From positions 202,472-266,471 of the forward strand of contig NZ_NXIE01000005.1 in the NCBI RefSeq assembly GCF_004116625.1: DNA of 64,000 nt. Reading direction: 5' to 3'. Both the position numbers and the translations under genes were made by a program. This stretch comes from Halarcobacter mediterraneus. GTDB taxonomy: Bacteria; Campylobacterota; Campylobacteria; Campylobacterales; Arcobacteraceae. The notes beneath the pieces are model-generated. The model searched no databases. It saw nothing but the letters and a program-made list of their open reading frames with translations, and was not told the DNA's origin. Position 1 is the first letter of the stretch, and every line of letters begins with the position of its first letter. This document shows, piece after piece, positions 28,867-38,043 of the stretch.

Positions 28867-29253
28867 ATGCTTGTTGAAGAGATTATGCAAAAAAATGTTA
28901 TTTTAGTAAAACCTTATGCTACCTTAAAAGAAGCTTTACAGCTTATGAAAGAAACAAAATTAAAATGTTTAATTGTAGATAAAAACTCTTCAAGTGATGC
29001 TTATGGAATAATTACCAATACTCAAATATTAAAAGCAATTCTTGCAGAAGATGGGGATATTGACCTATTAAATGTTTATGACATTTATAAAAAACCAGCA
29101 TTTAGTGTATCTTCTAAAATTGATGTTAAATATGCTGCTAGAACAATGATTGAACATAATATAAAAAGAGTTACTGTTACTGATAATAACCAACTATTAG
29201 GAGTATTATCAATAACAGACTTGACGGAATATTTACTTTCTTTGGTAGATTAA
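28867..29253 (+). CDS. CBS-domain pair protein
   Basis: This 128-residue protein consists of two CBS repeats and little else. It opens VEEIMQKNVILVKPYATLKEALQLM, the usual CBS helix-strand start, and the second repeat ends VTDNNQLLGVLSITDLTEYLLSLV. CBS pairs bind adenosine nucleotides and report energy charge. It lies 14 bases after the PII-like gene and two bases before the DUF1538 membrane gene, so it is almost certainly cotranscribed and probably works with them. The target is not proven. Confidence 0.85.
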   Translation: MLVEEIMQKNVILVKPYATLKEALQLMKETKLKCLIVDKNSSSDAYGIITNTQILKAILAEDGDIDLLNVYDIYKKPAFSVSSKIDVKYAARTMIEHNIKRVTVTDNNQLLGVLSITDLTEYLLSLVD

Positions 29254-29254
29254 T

Positions 29255-30745
29255 ATGCATGAATTGTTAAAGCAATTTAAATATACTTTTATTGAATCAG
29301 CAATAAATTTGATACCTATTTTAATTATTATTATAGGCTTTCAAGTTTTGGTCTTCCAATCTATTCCTGATGATATTATAACTATTTCTATTGGCTTTTT
29401 AGTTGTAGTTATTGGGGTTACTTTCTTTTTAATGGGATTAGAAATAGGAATTTTCCCACTAGGAAATAGTTTATCTTCTGAGTTTTTAGAAAGAAACTCT
29501 CAATTTTGGTTTGCTATTTTTGGTTTTTGTTTAGGTTTTGGAGCTTCCATTGCAGAACCTGCAATAATTGCAGTTGCCTCACAAGCAGGAGAGATAACTA
29601 ATGGTGCATTAAATCCTTTAACTCTAAGAATTATTATTGCTTTTAGTGTTGGTTTTATTACTGCTTTTGGTATTTTGAGGACAATTCTAGGCTGGTCTAT
29701 CAGTAAAATTATTGTAGGTGGATATTTATTAGTTTTAATAATCACATATTTTACTCCTCCTTCAATTATTGGCTTAGCCTATGATTCAGGTGGAGTTGCT
29801 ACAAATGTTGCTACAGTTCCATTAATTGTTGCTTTAGGAATAGGAATTGCTTCTGCTTTACAAGGAAGAAGTGTTCTTAAAGATGGTTTTGGTTTTGTTG
29901 CTTTAGCTGCGATTACTCCTATGATTAGTATTCAAATTTATGGAATAATTGTTTTAGGAAGTGATTTTGGATTAAATAATTTAGAACAAGTAATAGAAGT
30001 AGTAGATGATGAAGCTCATTATGAAGCTGGATTTACTGTTTTCCAAGTTTTAGCAGATTTATTTAAAACTTTTTTAAATCTTATTCCTATAATTATAACA
30101 ATTTTGTTTTTTCAATATTTTATTATAAAAAAGCCTTTATCTAATATATCAGGGGTAGTTTTTGGATTTTTATTTTTAGTTATAGGTTTATATGGTTTTA
30201 TTGTTGGAATTAAACTTGGATTGTTTCCTATTGGAGAATCTATTGCACAAAGTCTTATAAATATGAATAATGTATTATATATATATTTATTTGCTTTTTT
30301 AATTGGATTTGGAACAACAATGGCTGAACCAGCTTTAATAGCAATTATAAAACAAGCTGATAAAATGTCAACTACAAGATTAAATGTGATAATTATTAGA
30401 TTATTGGTTGCTTTGGGAGTTGGACTTGGAATATTAGTTGGTGCATATAAAATAGTAAATGGATATAATATTTGGTTTTTAATTACATTTTTATATAGTA
30501 TTGTTGTTTTTTTAACAATTTTTGCTCCTAAAAATATGGTAGCTTTTGCTTTTGATTTAGGAGGTGTAACTACTTCTGAAATTACAGTTCCCATCGTAAC
30601 TGCATTTGGATTATTTTTAGCAACAAATATAGAAGGAAGGAGTCCGTTACTTGACGGTTTTGGTTTAATTGCTTTTGCATCTATTTTTCCAATGATAACT
30701 GTTTTATTATATAGTATTATTAATGATAAACTTATGGTAAAATAA
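29255..30745 (+). CDS. DUF1538 integral membrane protein (putative transporter)
   Basis: This 496-residue very hydrophobic protein has two homologous halves. Each has a GLEIGIFPLG or GIKLGLFPIG segment, a G(F)G-x3-AEPA motif (about residues 95 and 352), and a GGV(A/T)T-x4-TVP motif (about 178 and 436) followed by a GxxxGRS(V/P)LxDGFG(F/L) segment. This matches DUF1538. The duplicated signature, with an acidic residue in a membrane helix and a GGVTT-TVP re-entrant-like segment, suggests a secondary transporter. The substrate is unknown. It is preceded by CBS and PII-like genes and followed by an antiporter. Confidence 0.78.
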   Translation: MHELLKQFKYTFIESAINLIPILIIIIGFQVLVFQSIPDDIITISIGFLVVVIGVTFFLMGLEIGIFPLGNSLSSEFLERNSQFWFAIFGFCLGFGASIAEPAIIAVASQAGEITNGALNPLTLRIIIAFSVGFITAFGILRTILGWSISKIIVGGYLLVLIITYFTPPSIIGLAYDSGGVATNVATVPLIVALGIGIASALQGRSVLKDGFGFVALAAITPMISIQIYGIIVLGSDFGLNNLEQVIEVVDDEAHYEAGFTVFQVLADLFKTFLNLIPIIITILFFQYFIIKKPLSNISGVVFGFLFLVIGLYGFIVGIKLGLFPIGESIAQSLINMNNVLYIYLFAFLIGFGTTMAEPALIAIIKQADKMSTTRLNVIIIRLLVALGVGLGILVGAYKIVNGYNIWFLITFLYSIVVFLTIFAPKNMVAFAFDLGGVTTSEITVPIVTAFGLFLATNIEGRSPLLDGFGLIAFASIFPMITVLLYSIINDKLMVK

Positions 30746-30748
30746 AAA

Positions 30749-32194
30749 ATGAATGATTTAGAAATTTATTTATTAGTAATAGCATTTTTAATGCTTTTAA
30801 GTGTACTATCTAGCAAATTATCAGATAAGTTTGGAATACCTGTTTTATTTATTTTTTTAGGTCTTGGTATGATTGCAGGTTCAGAAGGTATTCTTGGAAT
30901 ATACTTTGATAATGCAGTATTAGCTCAAGCTGTAGGAACAATTGCTTTAATTTATATACTTTTTGGTGGTGGACTTGATACTCAATGGAGAGTTATTAAA
31001 CCTGTTTTAAAAGATGGTTTAATTCTAGCTACAGTAGGAGTTTTTTTAACTGCTTTATTTGTAGCAATTTGTGTTCATTATGTTTTAGGATTTGATTTTT
31101 TAGAATCTTTATTATTAGGTGCTATTGTCTCTTCTACAGACGCTGCTGCAGTTTTTGCAATACTTCGTGCAAAAGGTATTTCTTTGAAAAAAGGATTATC
31201 TCCATTATTGGAATTAGAATCTGGAAGTAATGATCCTATGGCTATTTTTTTAACTGTTGCCATTTTACAAATTATTTTATTACCTCAAAGTAGTTCTTTT
31301 ACTGATTTGATTTTGTATTTTTTCTTACAATTTTTTGTTGGGATATTTTTAGGAGTAGTTTTTGGTATATTATTGCCCAAAATTCTAAATAAAATTAATT
31401 TTACTTTTTATGGTCTTTATCCTGTTTTTACAATTGCTTGGGTGATGTTTCTTTTTGGTATTGTGACACTTTTAGGAGGAAATGGGTTCTTGTCTGTATA
31501 TATTGCTGGAGTTTTTGCAAATAAAAAAGAGTTTGTTCACAAGAAGAATTTAATAGGGTTTCATGATGGCTTATCATGGATTATGCAAATATCAGTATTT
31601 TTAACACTAGGGCTTTTAGTATTCCCTTCAGAATTACCAGATGTAGCTTGGCATGGTTTTTTAATTGCTCTTTGGCTTATTTTTATAGCAAGACCTAGTG
31701 GAATATTTTTGAGTTTAATATTTAGTAAGTTTTCTACAAAGGAAAAAACTTTTATATCTTGGGTTGGTTTAAGAGGTGCTGTTCCAATTGTTCTTGCAAC
31801 ATATCCTTTTATAGAAGGTTTAGAAAATGCTTCTTTAATATTTAATACTGTTTTTTTCATTGTATTATTGTCTATTTTACTTCAAGGAACAACTCTTCCT
31901 TTCGTGGCAAAACTTTTAAATTTAGAAGAGAAGATAGAAGAAAAGAAAGTAGAAGCTTCTCCTTTATTTTATCAAACATTAAAGCAATTTTATATTGATG
32001 ATGATTCTAAAGTAATTGGTGCAAATATTGCAGAATTACAATTACCTTCAAATTTTTTAGTTTTATTAATTAAAAGAAATGATGAATATATTTTGCCTAC
32101 AGGAGCAACAATATTCGAAAAAGATGATTTATTGTTAATACAGTGTGATAAACCACAAAGATATAAAAGAATTATTAAACATATTTTTAAATAA
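30749..32194 (+). CDS. CvrA/NhaP2-type cation:proton antiporter
   Basis: This 481-residue CPA1-family antiporter has around 12 transmembrane helices in the first 395 residues, with family segments LGLGMIAGSEG, LSSTDAAAVFAILR-like IVSSTDAAAVF, ESGSNDPMAIFL and GLRGAVPIVLATYP. The ND pair in GSNDPMA is the ion-binding site. The C-terminal ~75 residues form a TrkA-C domain ending IQCDKPQRYKRI. It most resembles potassium/proton antiporters of the CvrA (NhaP2) type. It starts three bases after the DUF1538 gene, so it shares its transcript. Confidence 0.87.
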   Translation: MNDLEIYLLVIAFLMLLSVLSSKLSDKFGIPVLFIFLGLGMIAGSEGILGIYFDNAVLAQAVGTIALIYILFGGGLDTQWRVIKPVLKDGLILATVGVFLTALFVAICVHYVLGFDFLESLLLGAIVSSTDAAAVFAILRAKGISLKKGLSPLLELESGSNDPMAIFLTVAILQIILLPQSSSFTDLILYFFLQFFVGIFLGVVFGILLPKILNKINFTFYGLYPVFTIAWVMFLFGIVTLLGGNGFLSVYIAGVFANKKEFVHKKNLIGFHDGLSWIMQISVFLTLGLLVFPSELPDVAWHGFLIALWLIFIARPSGIFLSLIFSKFSTKEKTFISWVGLRGAVPIVLATYPFIEGLENASLIFNTVFFIVLLSILLQGTTLPFVAKLLNLEEKIEEKKVEASPLFYQTLKQFYIDDDSKVIGANIAELQLPSNFLVLLIKRNDEYILPTGATIFEKDDLLLIQCDKPQRYKRIIKHIFK

Positions 32195-32279
32195 TTGTAA
32201 AAAAATAGTCATAAATTCATTTTAGTAGCAATTATAAAATAAATTGATAAAATGTTGCTTAGTATGTTGGTTAGTTGCA

Positions 32280-32285
32280 TATAAT
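32280..32285 (+). promoter_or_regulatory. -10 element upstream of the DUF1538-PII fusion gene
   Basis: A consensus TATAAT lies 24 bases before the start codon, in the 114-base gap after the antiporter gene. A TTGCTT at 32255-32260 is a weak -35 candidate at 19 bases. GGAGAG at 32294-32299 is the ribosome-binding site. This suggests the fusion gene can be transcribed separately from the upstream cluster. Confidence 0.45.
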
Positions 32286-32308
32286 ATTATGATGGAGAGT
32301 AATTTTTA

Positions 32309-34351
32309 ATGACACAGTTTAATTTTTTTCTGAAACTTTTAAGAGATTCTTTTAGAGATTTAATACCTATTATTGTTGTAATATTGTTTTTTCAGCTTGC
32401 AATTATTCAATCTGTACCTGAAGGTTGGTTAGGAACAGCAATTGGTTTAGGTATAGTTGGAGTTGGCTTAGCAATATTTTTACAAGGACTTGAAATAGGG
32501 ATTTTCCCAATAGGTGAAAGTCTTGCAAGAGATTTTGCAAAAAATGGGACTTTTTTATGGGTTTTATTTTTTGCTTTTTTAATTGGTTTTGGTACCACAA
32601 TTGCAGAACCTGCTCTTGCTGTAATCGCTGATAAGGCTGCTTCCATCTCAAGTGGACGTATTGATGCTACAATTCTAAGACTTGTTGTTGCTGGTTCAGT
32701 TGGGTTTGCAATCTTTTTAGGTGTTTATAGAATATATAAAGGACATCCTATTCATTACTATATTATAGTAGGATATGTTCTTGTTGTATCTGTGACTTTT
32801 TTTGCCCCAAAAGAGATTATAGGACTTGCCTATGACTTAGGTGGAGTCACAACTTCAACTGTAACTGTTCCCCTTGTGGCTGCACTTGGTATAGGACTTG
32901 CTTCTTCTATTAAGGGACGAAACCCTGTAATTGATGGTTTTGGTCTTATTGCTTTTGCTTCTTTAACTCCAATGATATTTGTTCAAATATATGGAATTGC
33001 AGTATACAATCTAGTAGAAGCAAAAACTGTAGCTGCTATTACTATTGATGCTTCTGTTTCTACAGTAGCAGATATTACAGCGCAATCTTTATTAATAGGA
33101 ATTTTTAATGTTGTAAAAGATGTTGCACCTATATTATTAATTATTCTTTTCTTTCAATATGTTGTTTTAAAGAAAAAAATTGAAAATTTAAAGACAGTAT
33201 TTTTAGGATTTATTTTAGTAATTATTGGACTTGATGCTTTTATTCTTGGTCTTGAAATGGGATTATTTAATCTTGGTGAGACTATGGCTTATCAATTGAC
33301 AAAATCAGGTTCTATAATGATGATTTATTCTTTTGCTTTCGCAATTGGATTTTCTACGACAATGGCAGAACCTGCTCTTATGGCAATTGCTAAAAAAGCA
33401 AAAGAGATAAGTGATGGTAAAATAAATGACTTTGCTTTAAGAATTTTTGTTGCTTTTGGAGTTGCTGTTGGTATTGCTTTAGGTGCATTTAGAATTGTAG
33501 ATGGTGGACATATTCACTACTATATTATTTTTGGATATATTCTAGTTATTCTTTTAACTTCAATTGCTCCAAAATATATAGTTCCAATTGCATATGATAG
33601 TGGAGGAGTTACAACTTCAACTGTTACAGTTCCTCTTGTAGCAGCACTTGGTATTGGTCTTGCAACAAATATTGAAGGAAGGTATCCTTTAATCGATGGT
33701 TTTGGACTTATTGCTTTTGCTTCACTTTTTCCAATGATTACTGTAATGCTTTATGGTATTATTATTGAAAAACTTGGAGTTAAGTCTGATACTGAAATTG
33801 AAGCAGCAAATATTTTAAGAGATACTTTAATAGATGCAGAGAATATGGATTTAGCAACTATAAATATAGATGGGAGCGATAGAAGACACTCGTTACCTAT
33901 GGATTTTTCTGCTGTAGTTATTCTTGTACCTATTGAGAAAAAACTAGATGCTATACAAGCTGCAAGTAAAGCTGGAGCTCCAGGGGTAACTGTATTAAGA
34001 GCTGATGGAATAGGTTTAGGAAAAATGGATAACTTTTATAGAACATCTTTTGAAGCTAACGATGCTTTATTATTATTTTTACTTCCACAAAGTTTGGTTA
34101 AACCTGTTATTAAATCAATAATTCATTCTCTTCATATTACTACAACTGGTAAAGGTATTGCTTTTGCTTTCCCTTTAACACATATGAAAGGTATTAGTTT
34201 AAATAGACATGATATTTTTGTAAATAGAAAAGATCATAAAAACCCAGAAAATGATGTAGAAAAATTAATAAAAGAAGATGAGGAAAAAGCTTTTGAAAAA
34301 ATTGAAGAAGGCTCAAAGATTATAAATGAAGAATCTAAAGAACTTAAATGA
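32309..34351 (+). CDS. DUF1538 membrane protein fused to a C-terminal PII-like domain
   Basis: The first ~500 of 680 residues are a second two-repeat DUF1538 domain, with AEPA at about 98 and 352 and GGVTTSTVTVP at about 177 and 432, each followed by a GRxPxxDGFGLIAFAS segment. Residues ~530-645 are a PII-like domain homologous to the stand-alone protein at 28499-28852 (AGAPGVTVLRADG, then FAFPLTHMKGISLNRHD). The tail is acidic. The fusion implies that PII-like and DUF1538 proteins interact directly. The substrate is unknown. It overlaps the next gene by 26 bases. Confidence 0.8.
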   Translation: MTQFNFFLKLLRDSFRDLIPIIVVILFFQLAIIQSVPEGWLGTAIGLGIVGVGLAIFLQGLEIGIFPIGESLARDFAKNGTFLWVLFFAFLIGFGTTIAEPALAVIADKAASISSGRIDATILRLVVAGSVGFAIFLGVYRIYKGHPIHYYIIVGYVLVVSVTFFAPKEIIGLAYDLGGVTTSTVTVPLVAALGIGLASSIKGRNPVIDGFGLIAFASLTPMIFVQIYGIAVYNLVEAKTVAAITIDASVSTVADITAQSLLIGIFNVVKDVAPILLIILFFQYVVLKKKIENLKTVFLGFILVIIGLDAFILGLEMGLFNLGETMAYQLTKSGSIMMIYSFAFAIGFSTTMAEPALMAIAKKAKEISDGKINDFALRIFVAFGVAVGIALGAFRIVDGGHIHYYIIFGYILVILLTSIAPKYIVPIAYDSGGVTTSTVTVPLVAALGIGLATNIEGRYPLIDGFGLIAFASLFPMITVMLYGIIIEKLGVKSDTEIEAANILRDTLIDAENMDLATINIDGSDRRHSLPMDFSAVVILVPIEKKLDAIQAASKAGAPGVTVLRADGIGLGKMDNFYRTSFEANDALLLFLLPQSLVKPVIKSIIHSLHITTTGKGIAFAFPLTHMKGISLNRHDIFVNRKDHKNPENDVEKLIKEDEEKAFEKIEEGSKIINEESKELK

Positions 34352-34655
34352 AGTAAATGAGGTTATAAGTACAGTTCCTGCTGTACTTATATATTTTTCA
34401 GGAGAGAATTGTTCTGTTTGCACAGCTTTGAAGCCTAAAATTGAAGAGCAAGTTAAATCACATTTACCTAAAATTGAAATTTATGAAGTAAAAGCTGACT
34501 TTTATAAAGAGATAGCAAGTAATTTTTCGGTATTTTCTATACCAACTATTTTGGTATTTTTTGATTCAAAAGAGTTTAAAAGAGAGGGTAGAAATATCTC
34601 TGTTTTAAACTTTATAGAGGAGTTAAGAAGACCATATAATTTATTTATGGAATAG
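34326..34655 (+). CDS. Thioredoxin-family protein
   Basis: This 109-residue protein has a thioredoxin fold. The redox motif is CSVC (in FSGENCSVCTALKP, about residues 30-33), in place of CGPC, and the conserved cis-Pro is in SIPTILVFF near residue 74. The N-terminus lies inside the last 26 bases of the DUF1538-PII gene, which suggests coupled translation. There is no signal peptide, so it should be cytoplasmic. Whether it reduces the neighbouring haem protein or a general pool is not known. Confidence 0.82.
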   Translation: MKNLKNLNEVNEVISTVPAVLIYFSGENCSVCTALKPKIEEQVKSHLPKIEIYEVKADFYKEIASNFSVFSIPTILVFFDSKEFKREGRNISVLNFIEELRRPYNLFME

Positions 34656-34658
34656 GAA

Positions 34659-35078
34659 ATGAAAAGAGCACTTTTAATTTTTGCAATAGTATTTATTGCT
34701 ATGCAATTTATTCAAACTGATAAAGTAAATAAACAAACATCATCAGAACTTGAAATTAAAGCACCAACTGAAATAATGACTATTTTTAAACAAGCCTGTT
34801 ATGATTGTCATTCAAATAATACAAAATGGCCTTGGTACTCAAATGTTGCACCTTTTTCTTGGATAATTGATAGCCATGTAAAAAATGGAAGAAAAGCTTT
34901 AAACTTCTCACTTTGGCAAGAATATACAAAAGAGAAGAAAGAAGAAAAATTAAAAGCAATATTTAGAACAGCATATGCATCAATGCCTCTTAGTTCTTAT
35001 ATAAAAGCTCATGAAGAAGCAGATTTAACAAGAGAACAAAGAACATTGATTAGAGATTGGACTGGAGTGAAAAAATAG
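34659..35078 (+). CDS. Haem-binding domain protein (periplasmic, CxxCH)
   Basis: This 139-residue protein has an N-terminal hydrophobic helix (MKRALLIFAIVFIAMQFI) that is a signal anchor. A single c-type haem motif, CYDCHSNNTKWPWYSNVAPFSW (motif at about residues 47-51), follows. The combination matches the Haem_bd (PF14376-type) family as I recall it. It should face the periplasm with covalently attached haem. It is three bases after the thioredoxin-like gene and one base before the mutS-like gene, so all three may be cotranscribed. Confidence 0.82.
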   Translation: MKRALLIFAIVFIAMQFIQTDKVNKQTSSELEIKAPTEIMTIFKQACYDCHSNNTKWPWYSNVAPFSWIIDSHVKNGRKALNFSLWQEYTKEKKEEKLKAIFRTAYASMPLSSYIKAHEEADLTREQRTLIRDWTGVKK

Positions 35079-35079
35079 T

Positions 35080-38043
35080 TTGAGAGAAGAAGTTCAAGTC
35101 TTATTAGATGAGAAAAAAAATTTATTAACCATTACATATTTTAAACTTCAACAACTTTTTGAAAAGAAGTATGGAGAAAATACTGTAGTACTTATGGAAA
35201 TAGGTACTTTCTTTGAAGTTTATGAAGTAAATAATGATGATGAACAAATAGGAAAAGCTAAAGAAATAGCAGAACTATTAAATATTCAACTAACAAGAAA
35301 AAATAAATCAATTTTAGAAAACTCAAAAGAAAACCCCATCATGGCTGGTGTTCCTGCAATCTCTTTAGAAAAGCACCTTGCTAGAATTATTGCTGAACAA
35401 AAATATACAGTAGTAATTATAAGACAAAAAGGACTTCCACCTAAAGTAAGTAGATATCTTGATACAGTAGTAAGTCCAGGAACAAACTTTGATTTTGTGA
35501 TTGACCAAGATGAAAACAATATCACTTCACTTGTGGTTGATCAAATAAAAGGTATTTATCTTGTAGGATATTCTGCAATTGATGTAACTACAGGAAAGTG
35601 TTACTACAATGAAGTTCATGGTACAAGTGAAGATAAGTTCTATGCTTTAGATGAAGTATTTAACTATATGAATATGCACCGTACAAATGAAGTAGTTGTA
35701 ACTTTTGCAGATAAAAATATAAATCAAAAAGAAGTAATAGATTATCTTGAACTAAAACTAAAAACTTTTCATATTGGAACATTTATTCCAAAGATAAATT
35801 ATCAAAATGAATTATTTAAAAATGTTTTTGCTGTAGAATCACTACTTACTGCAATAGAACATCTTGATATGGAAAGAGTTCCACTTAGTTCTCAAAGTTT
35901 AGCAATACTTATTGATTTTGTTATAGGACATGATTCAAATATAGTTCAAAAGCTTTCACTTCCAATTAAACTAGATGTTTCAAAATATATCTATTTAGGA
36001 AACAATGCTTTAGAACAATTAAATATTATAGAGACTTCTCACAATCCAAGTTTAATAAAACTTCTTAACAATACTTCAACAGCCATGGGGAAAAGACTTT
36101 TAAAAGAAAGATTAACTCATCCTGTAAAAGATAGCAAAGAGTTACTAAGAAGATATGCTTTATCAAAAGAGTTATTTGATTATCATGGACCTATTGAAAA
36201 TGAATTAGCAAATATTTATGATATAGAAAGACTTACAAGAAGAATAAAACTAGCTAGACTTCATCCTTTTGAATTAAATTATCTTTATGACTCACTTCTT
36301 AGTATAAAAGAAGTAGTGGCTTTCATGGAGAATTATAAGTTTATAACTCCCCCTTGTTCTTTAGCGCAACTTCAAATGTTTATAGACTCTATTGAATCAA
36401 CTTTTGATTTAGCTATTTCTGGAAAGTATATGCTAAAAGATGTTGAGTCAAATATGGTTTGTGATGGAATAAACCATGAAATAGATGAATTAAACAGACA
36501 AAATGAACAGTTATATACAAAACTAGAATTAATAAAGAATCATATCTTAAATATTTTAAATGCAAAAGACTCAAACTTTGTAAGTATAAATAGACTAGAT
36601 AAAGAAGGTTTTTATTTAAGTCTTACAAAGAATAGATATAACCTAATAAAAGATGAGTTATCAAACTCTCATATTATTATTGATGATGATTTACTTCTTT
36701 TCAAAGATTTTAACTATAAAGTACAAACTACTTCAGTAAAAATTTCTTGTAAACTTACAGATGAAATTTCAGATAAGTATGTACATAACCTAAGAAAAAT
36801 AATTGAGTTAAATAAACTGGTATTTAAAGAAAAACTAAATGAGTTTGAAAAGAAATTTGCAACATTACTTGAAGAGCTAGTTCAGTTTATTGCTGAGGTT
36901 GACTTAACTGTTTCAAATATCAAAACAGCAAAAAAATATAATTATGTTTGTCCAAAGATTGTAAAAACAAAAGATGATGAAAACTTTTTAGAGTTAGTTG
37001 AACTTAGACATCCAATTATTGAAGCAAATGAAGAGCAAGGGATTTATGTTCCAAATGATATTATCTTAGGGGAGTTATCCCTTGCAAAAGATGAGTTCAA
37101 AGATAATGTGATAATTAAAAACTCAAACCCTATAAATATGTTTGATAATAAAATGCATGGTATTTTACTTTATGGAATAAACTCTTCAGGTAAATCTTCA
37201 CTTATGAAATCAATTGGGATTGCAGTTATTTTAGCACAAGCAGGTTTTTTTGTACCTGCAAAATCAATGAGATTTTCTATTTTTGATTCTGTATTTACAA
37301 GAATTAGTGGAGCTGATAATATAGCTAAAGGGCTTTCTTCTTTTGCAGTTGAAATGCTTGAACTTAAAAATATTTTCAATCGTGCATCAAAAAGATCACT
37401 AATCTTAGGAGATGAAATCTCTCATAGTACAGAGACAATGAGTGGTTTATCTATTGTTGCAAGTGCTATTTTAAAACTAGCAAAACTAGAATCAATCTTT
37501 GTTTTTGCAACGCACTTACATCAATTACCAGAGATAAAAGAGATAGAAAACCTTAAAAATATAATTTCACTTCATCTATCTGTAATGTATCAAGATGAAG
37601 AAGATAAGTTAATCTTTGATAGAAAACTAAAACATGGAAGTGGTTCTTCTATGTATGGTTTAGAGTATGCAAAATCACTTCATATGGATAGAGAGTTCTT
37701 AAGTGTTGCAAATGATATTAGAAAGCGATTAACTGATGACTATGATAAGGTTGAAAGACTTACTCAAAAGAAGACTTCAAAATACAACAAAGATGTTTTT
37801 GCTTCATCTTGTGTTATTTGTGGAAGAGCTTGTGATGATGTTCATCATATCAAAGAACAAGCAAGAGCAAATAAAGATGGCTTTATAGGACATATAAATC
37901 AAAATCATAAATATAATCTAATACCACTTTGTAAACTGCATCATAAAATGGTACATGAAGGAAAAATTAATATTAATGGTTTTGTAGCAACTTCAAAAGG
38001 TTTAGAACTTCATTATACCGCAGTTGATGAGGAGAATATTTAA
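35080..38043 (+). CDS. MutS7-type MutS with C-terminal HNH endonuclease domain
   Basis: This 987-residue MutS homologue keeps the mismatch-binding domain, with GTFFEVYEV (the Phe-x-Glu motif, about residues 42-50). It has the connector, lever and clamp regions, an ATPase with Walker A GINSSGKSS near 698 and a DEISHSTE Walker B near 783. The C-terminus from about 908 is an HNH nuclease: CVICGRACDDVHHIKEQ, then NLIPLCKLHHKMVHEG. This layout is that of the MutS7 group, known from octocoral mitochondria, some giant viruses and epsilonproteobacteria. The start is TTG. Its stop overlaps the convergent MFS gene. Confidence 0.88.
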   Translation: MREEVQVLLDEKKNLLTITYFKLQQLFEKKYGENTVVLMEIGTFFEVYEVNNDDEQIGKAKEIAELLNIQLTRKNKSILENSKENPIMAGVPAISLEKHLARIIAEQKYTVVIIRQKGLPPKVSRYLDTVVSPGTNFDFVIDQDENNITSLVVDQIKGIYLVGYSAIDVTTGKCYYNEVHGTSEDKFYALDEVFNYMNMHRTNEVVVTFADKNINQKEVIDYLELKLKTFHIGTFIPKINYQNELFKNVFAVESLLTAIEHLDMERVPLSSQSLAILIDFVIGHDSNIVQKLSLPIKLDVSKYIYLGNNALEQLNIIETSHNPSLIKLLNNTSTAMGKRLLKERLTHPVKDSKELLRRYALSKELFDYHGPIENELANIYDIERLTRRIKLARLHPFELNYLYDSLLSIKEVVAFMENYKFITPPCSLAQLQMFIDSIESTFDLAISGKYMLKDVESNMVCDGINHEIDELNRQNEQLYTKLELIKNHILNILNAKDSNFVSINRLDKEGFYLSLTKNRYNLIKDELSNSHIIIDDDLLLFKDFNYKVQTTSVKISCKLTDEISDKYVHNLRKIIELNKLVFKEKLNEFEKKFATLLEELVQFIAEVDLTVSNIKTAKKYNYVCPKIVKTKDDENFLELVELRHPIIEANEEQGIYVPNDIILGELSLAKDEFKDNVIIKNSNPINMFDNKMHGILLYGINSSGKSSLMKSIGIAVILAQAGFFVPAKSMRFSIFDSVFTRISGADNIAKGLSSFAVEMLELKNIFNRASKRSLILGDEISHSTETMSGLSIVASAILKLAKLESIFVFATHLHQLPEIKEIENLKNIISLHLSVMYQDEEDKLIFDRKLKHGSGSSMYGLEYAKSLHMDREFLSVANDIRKRLTDDYDKVERLTQKKTSKYNKDVFASSCVICGRACDDVHHIKEQARANKDGFIGHINQNHKYNLIPLCKLHHKMVHEGKININGFVATSKGLELHYTAVDEENI

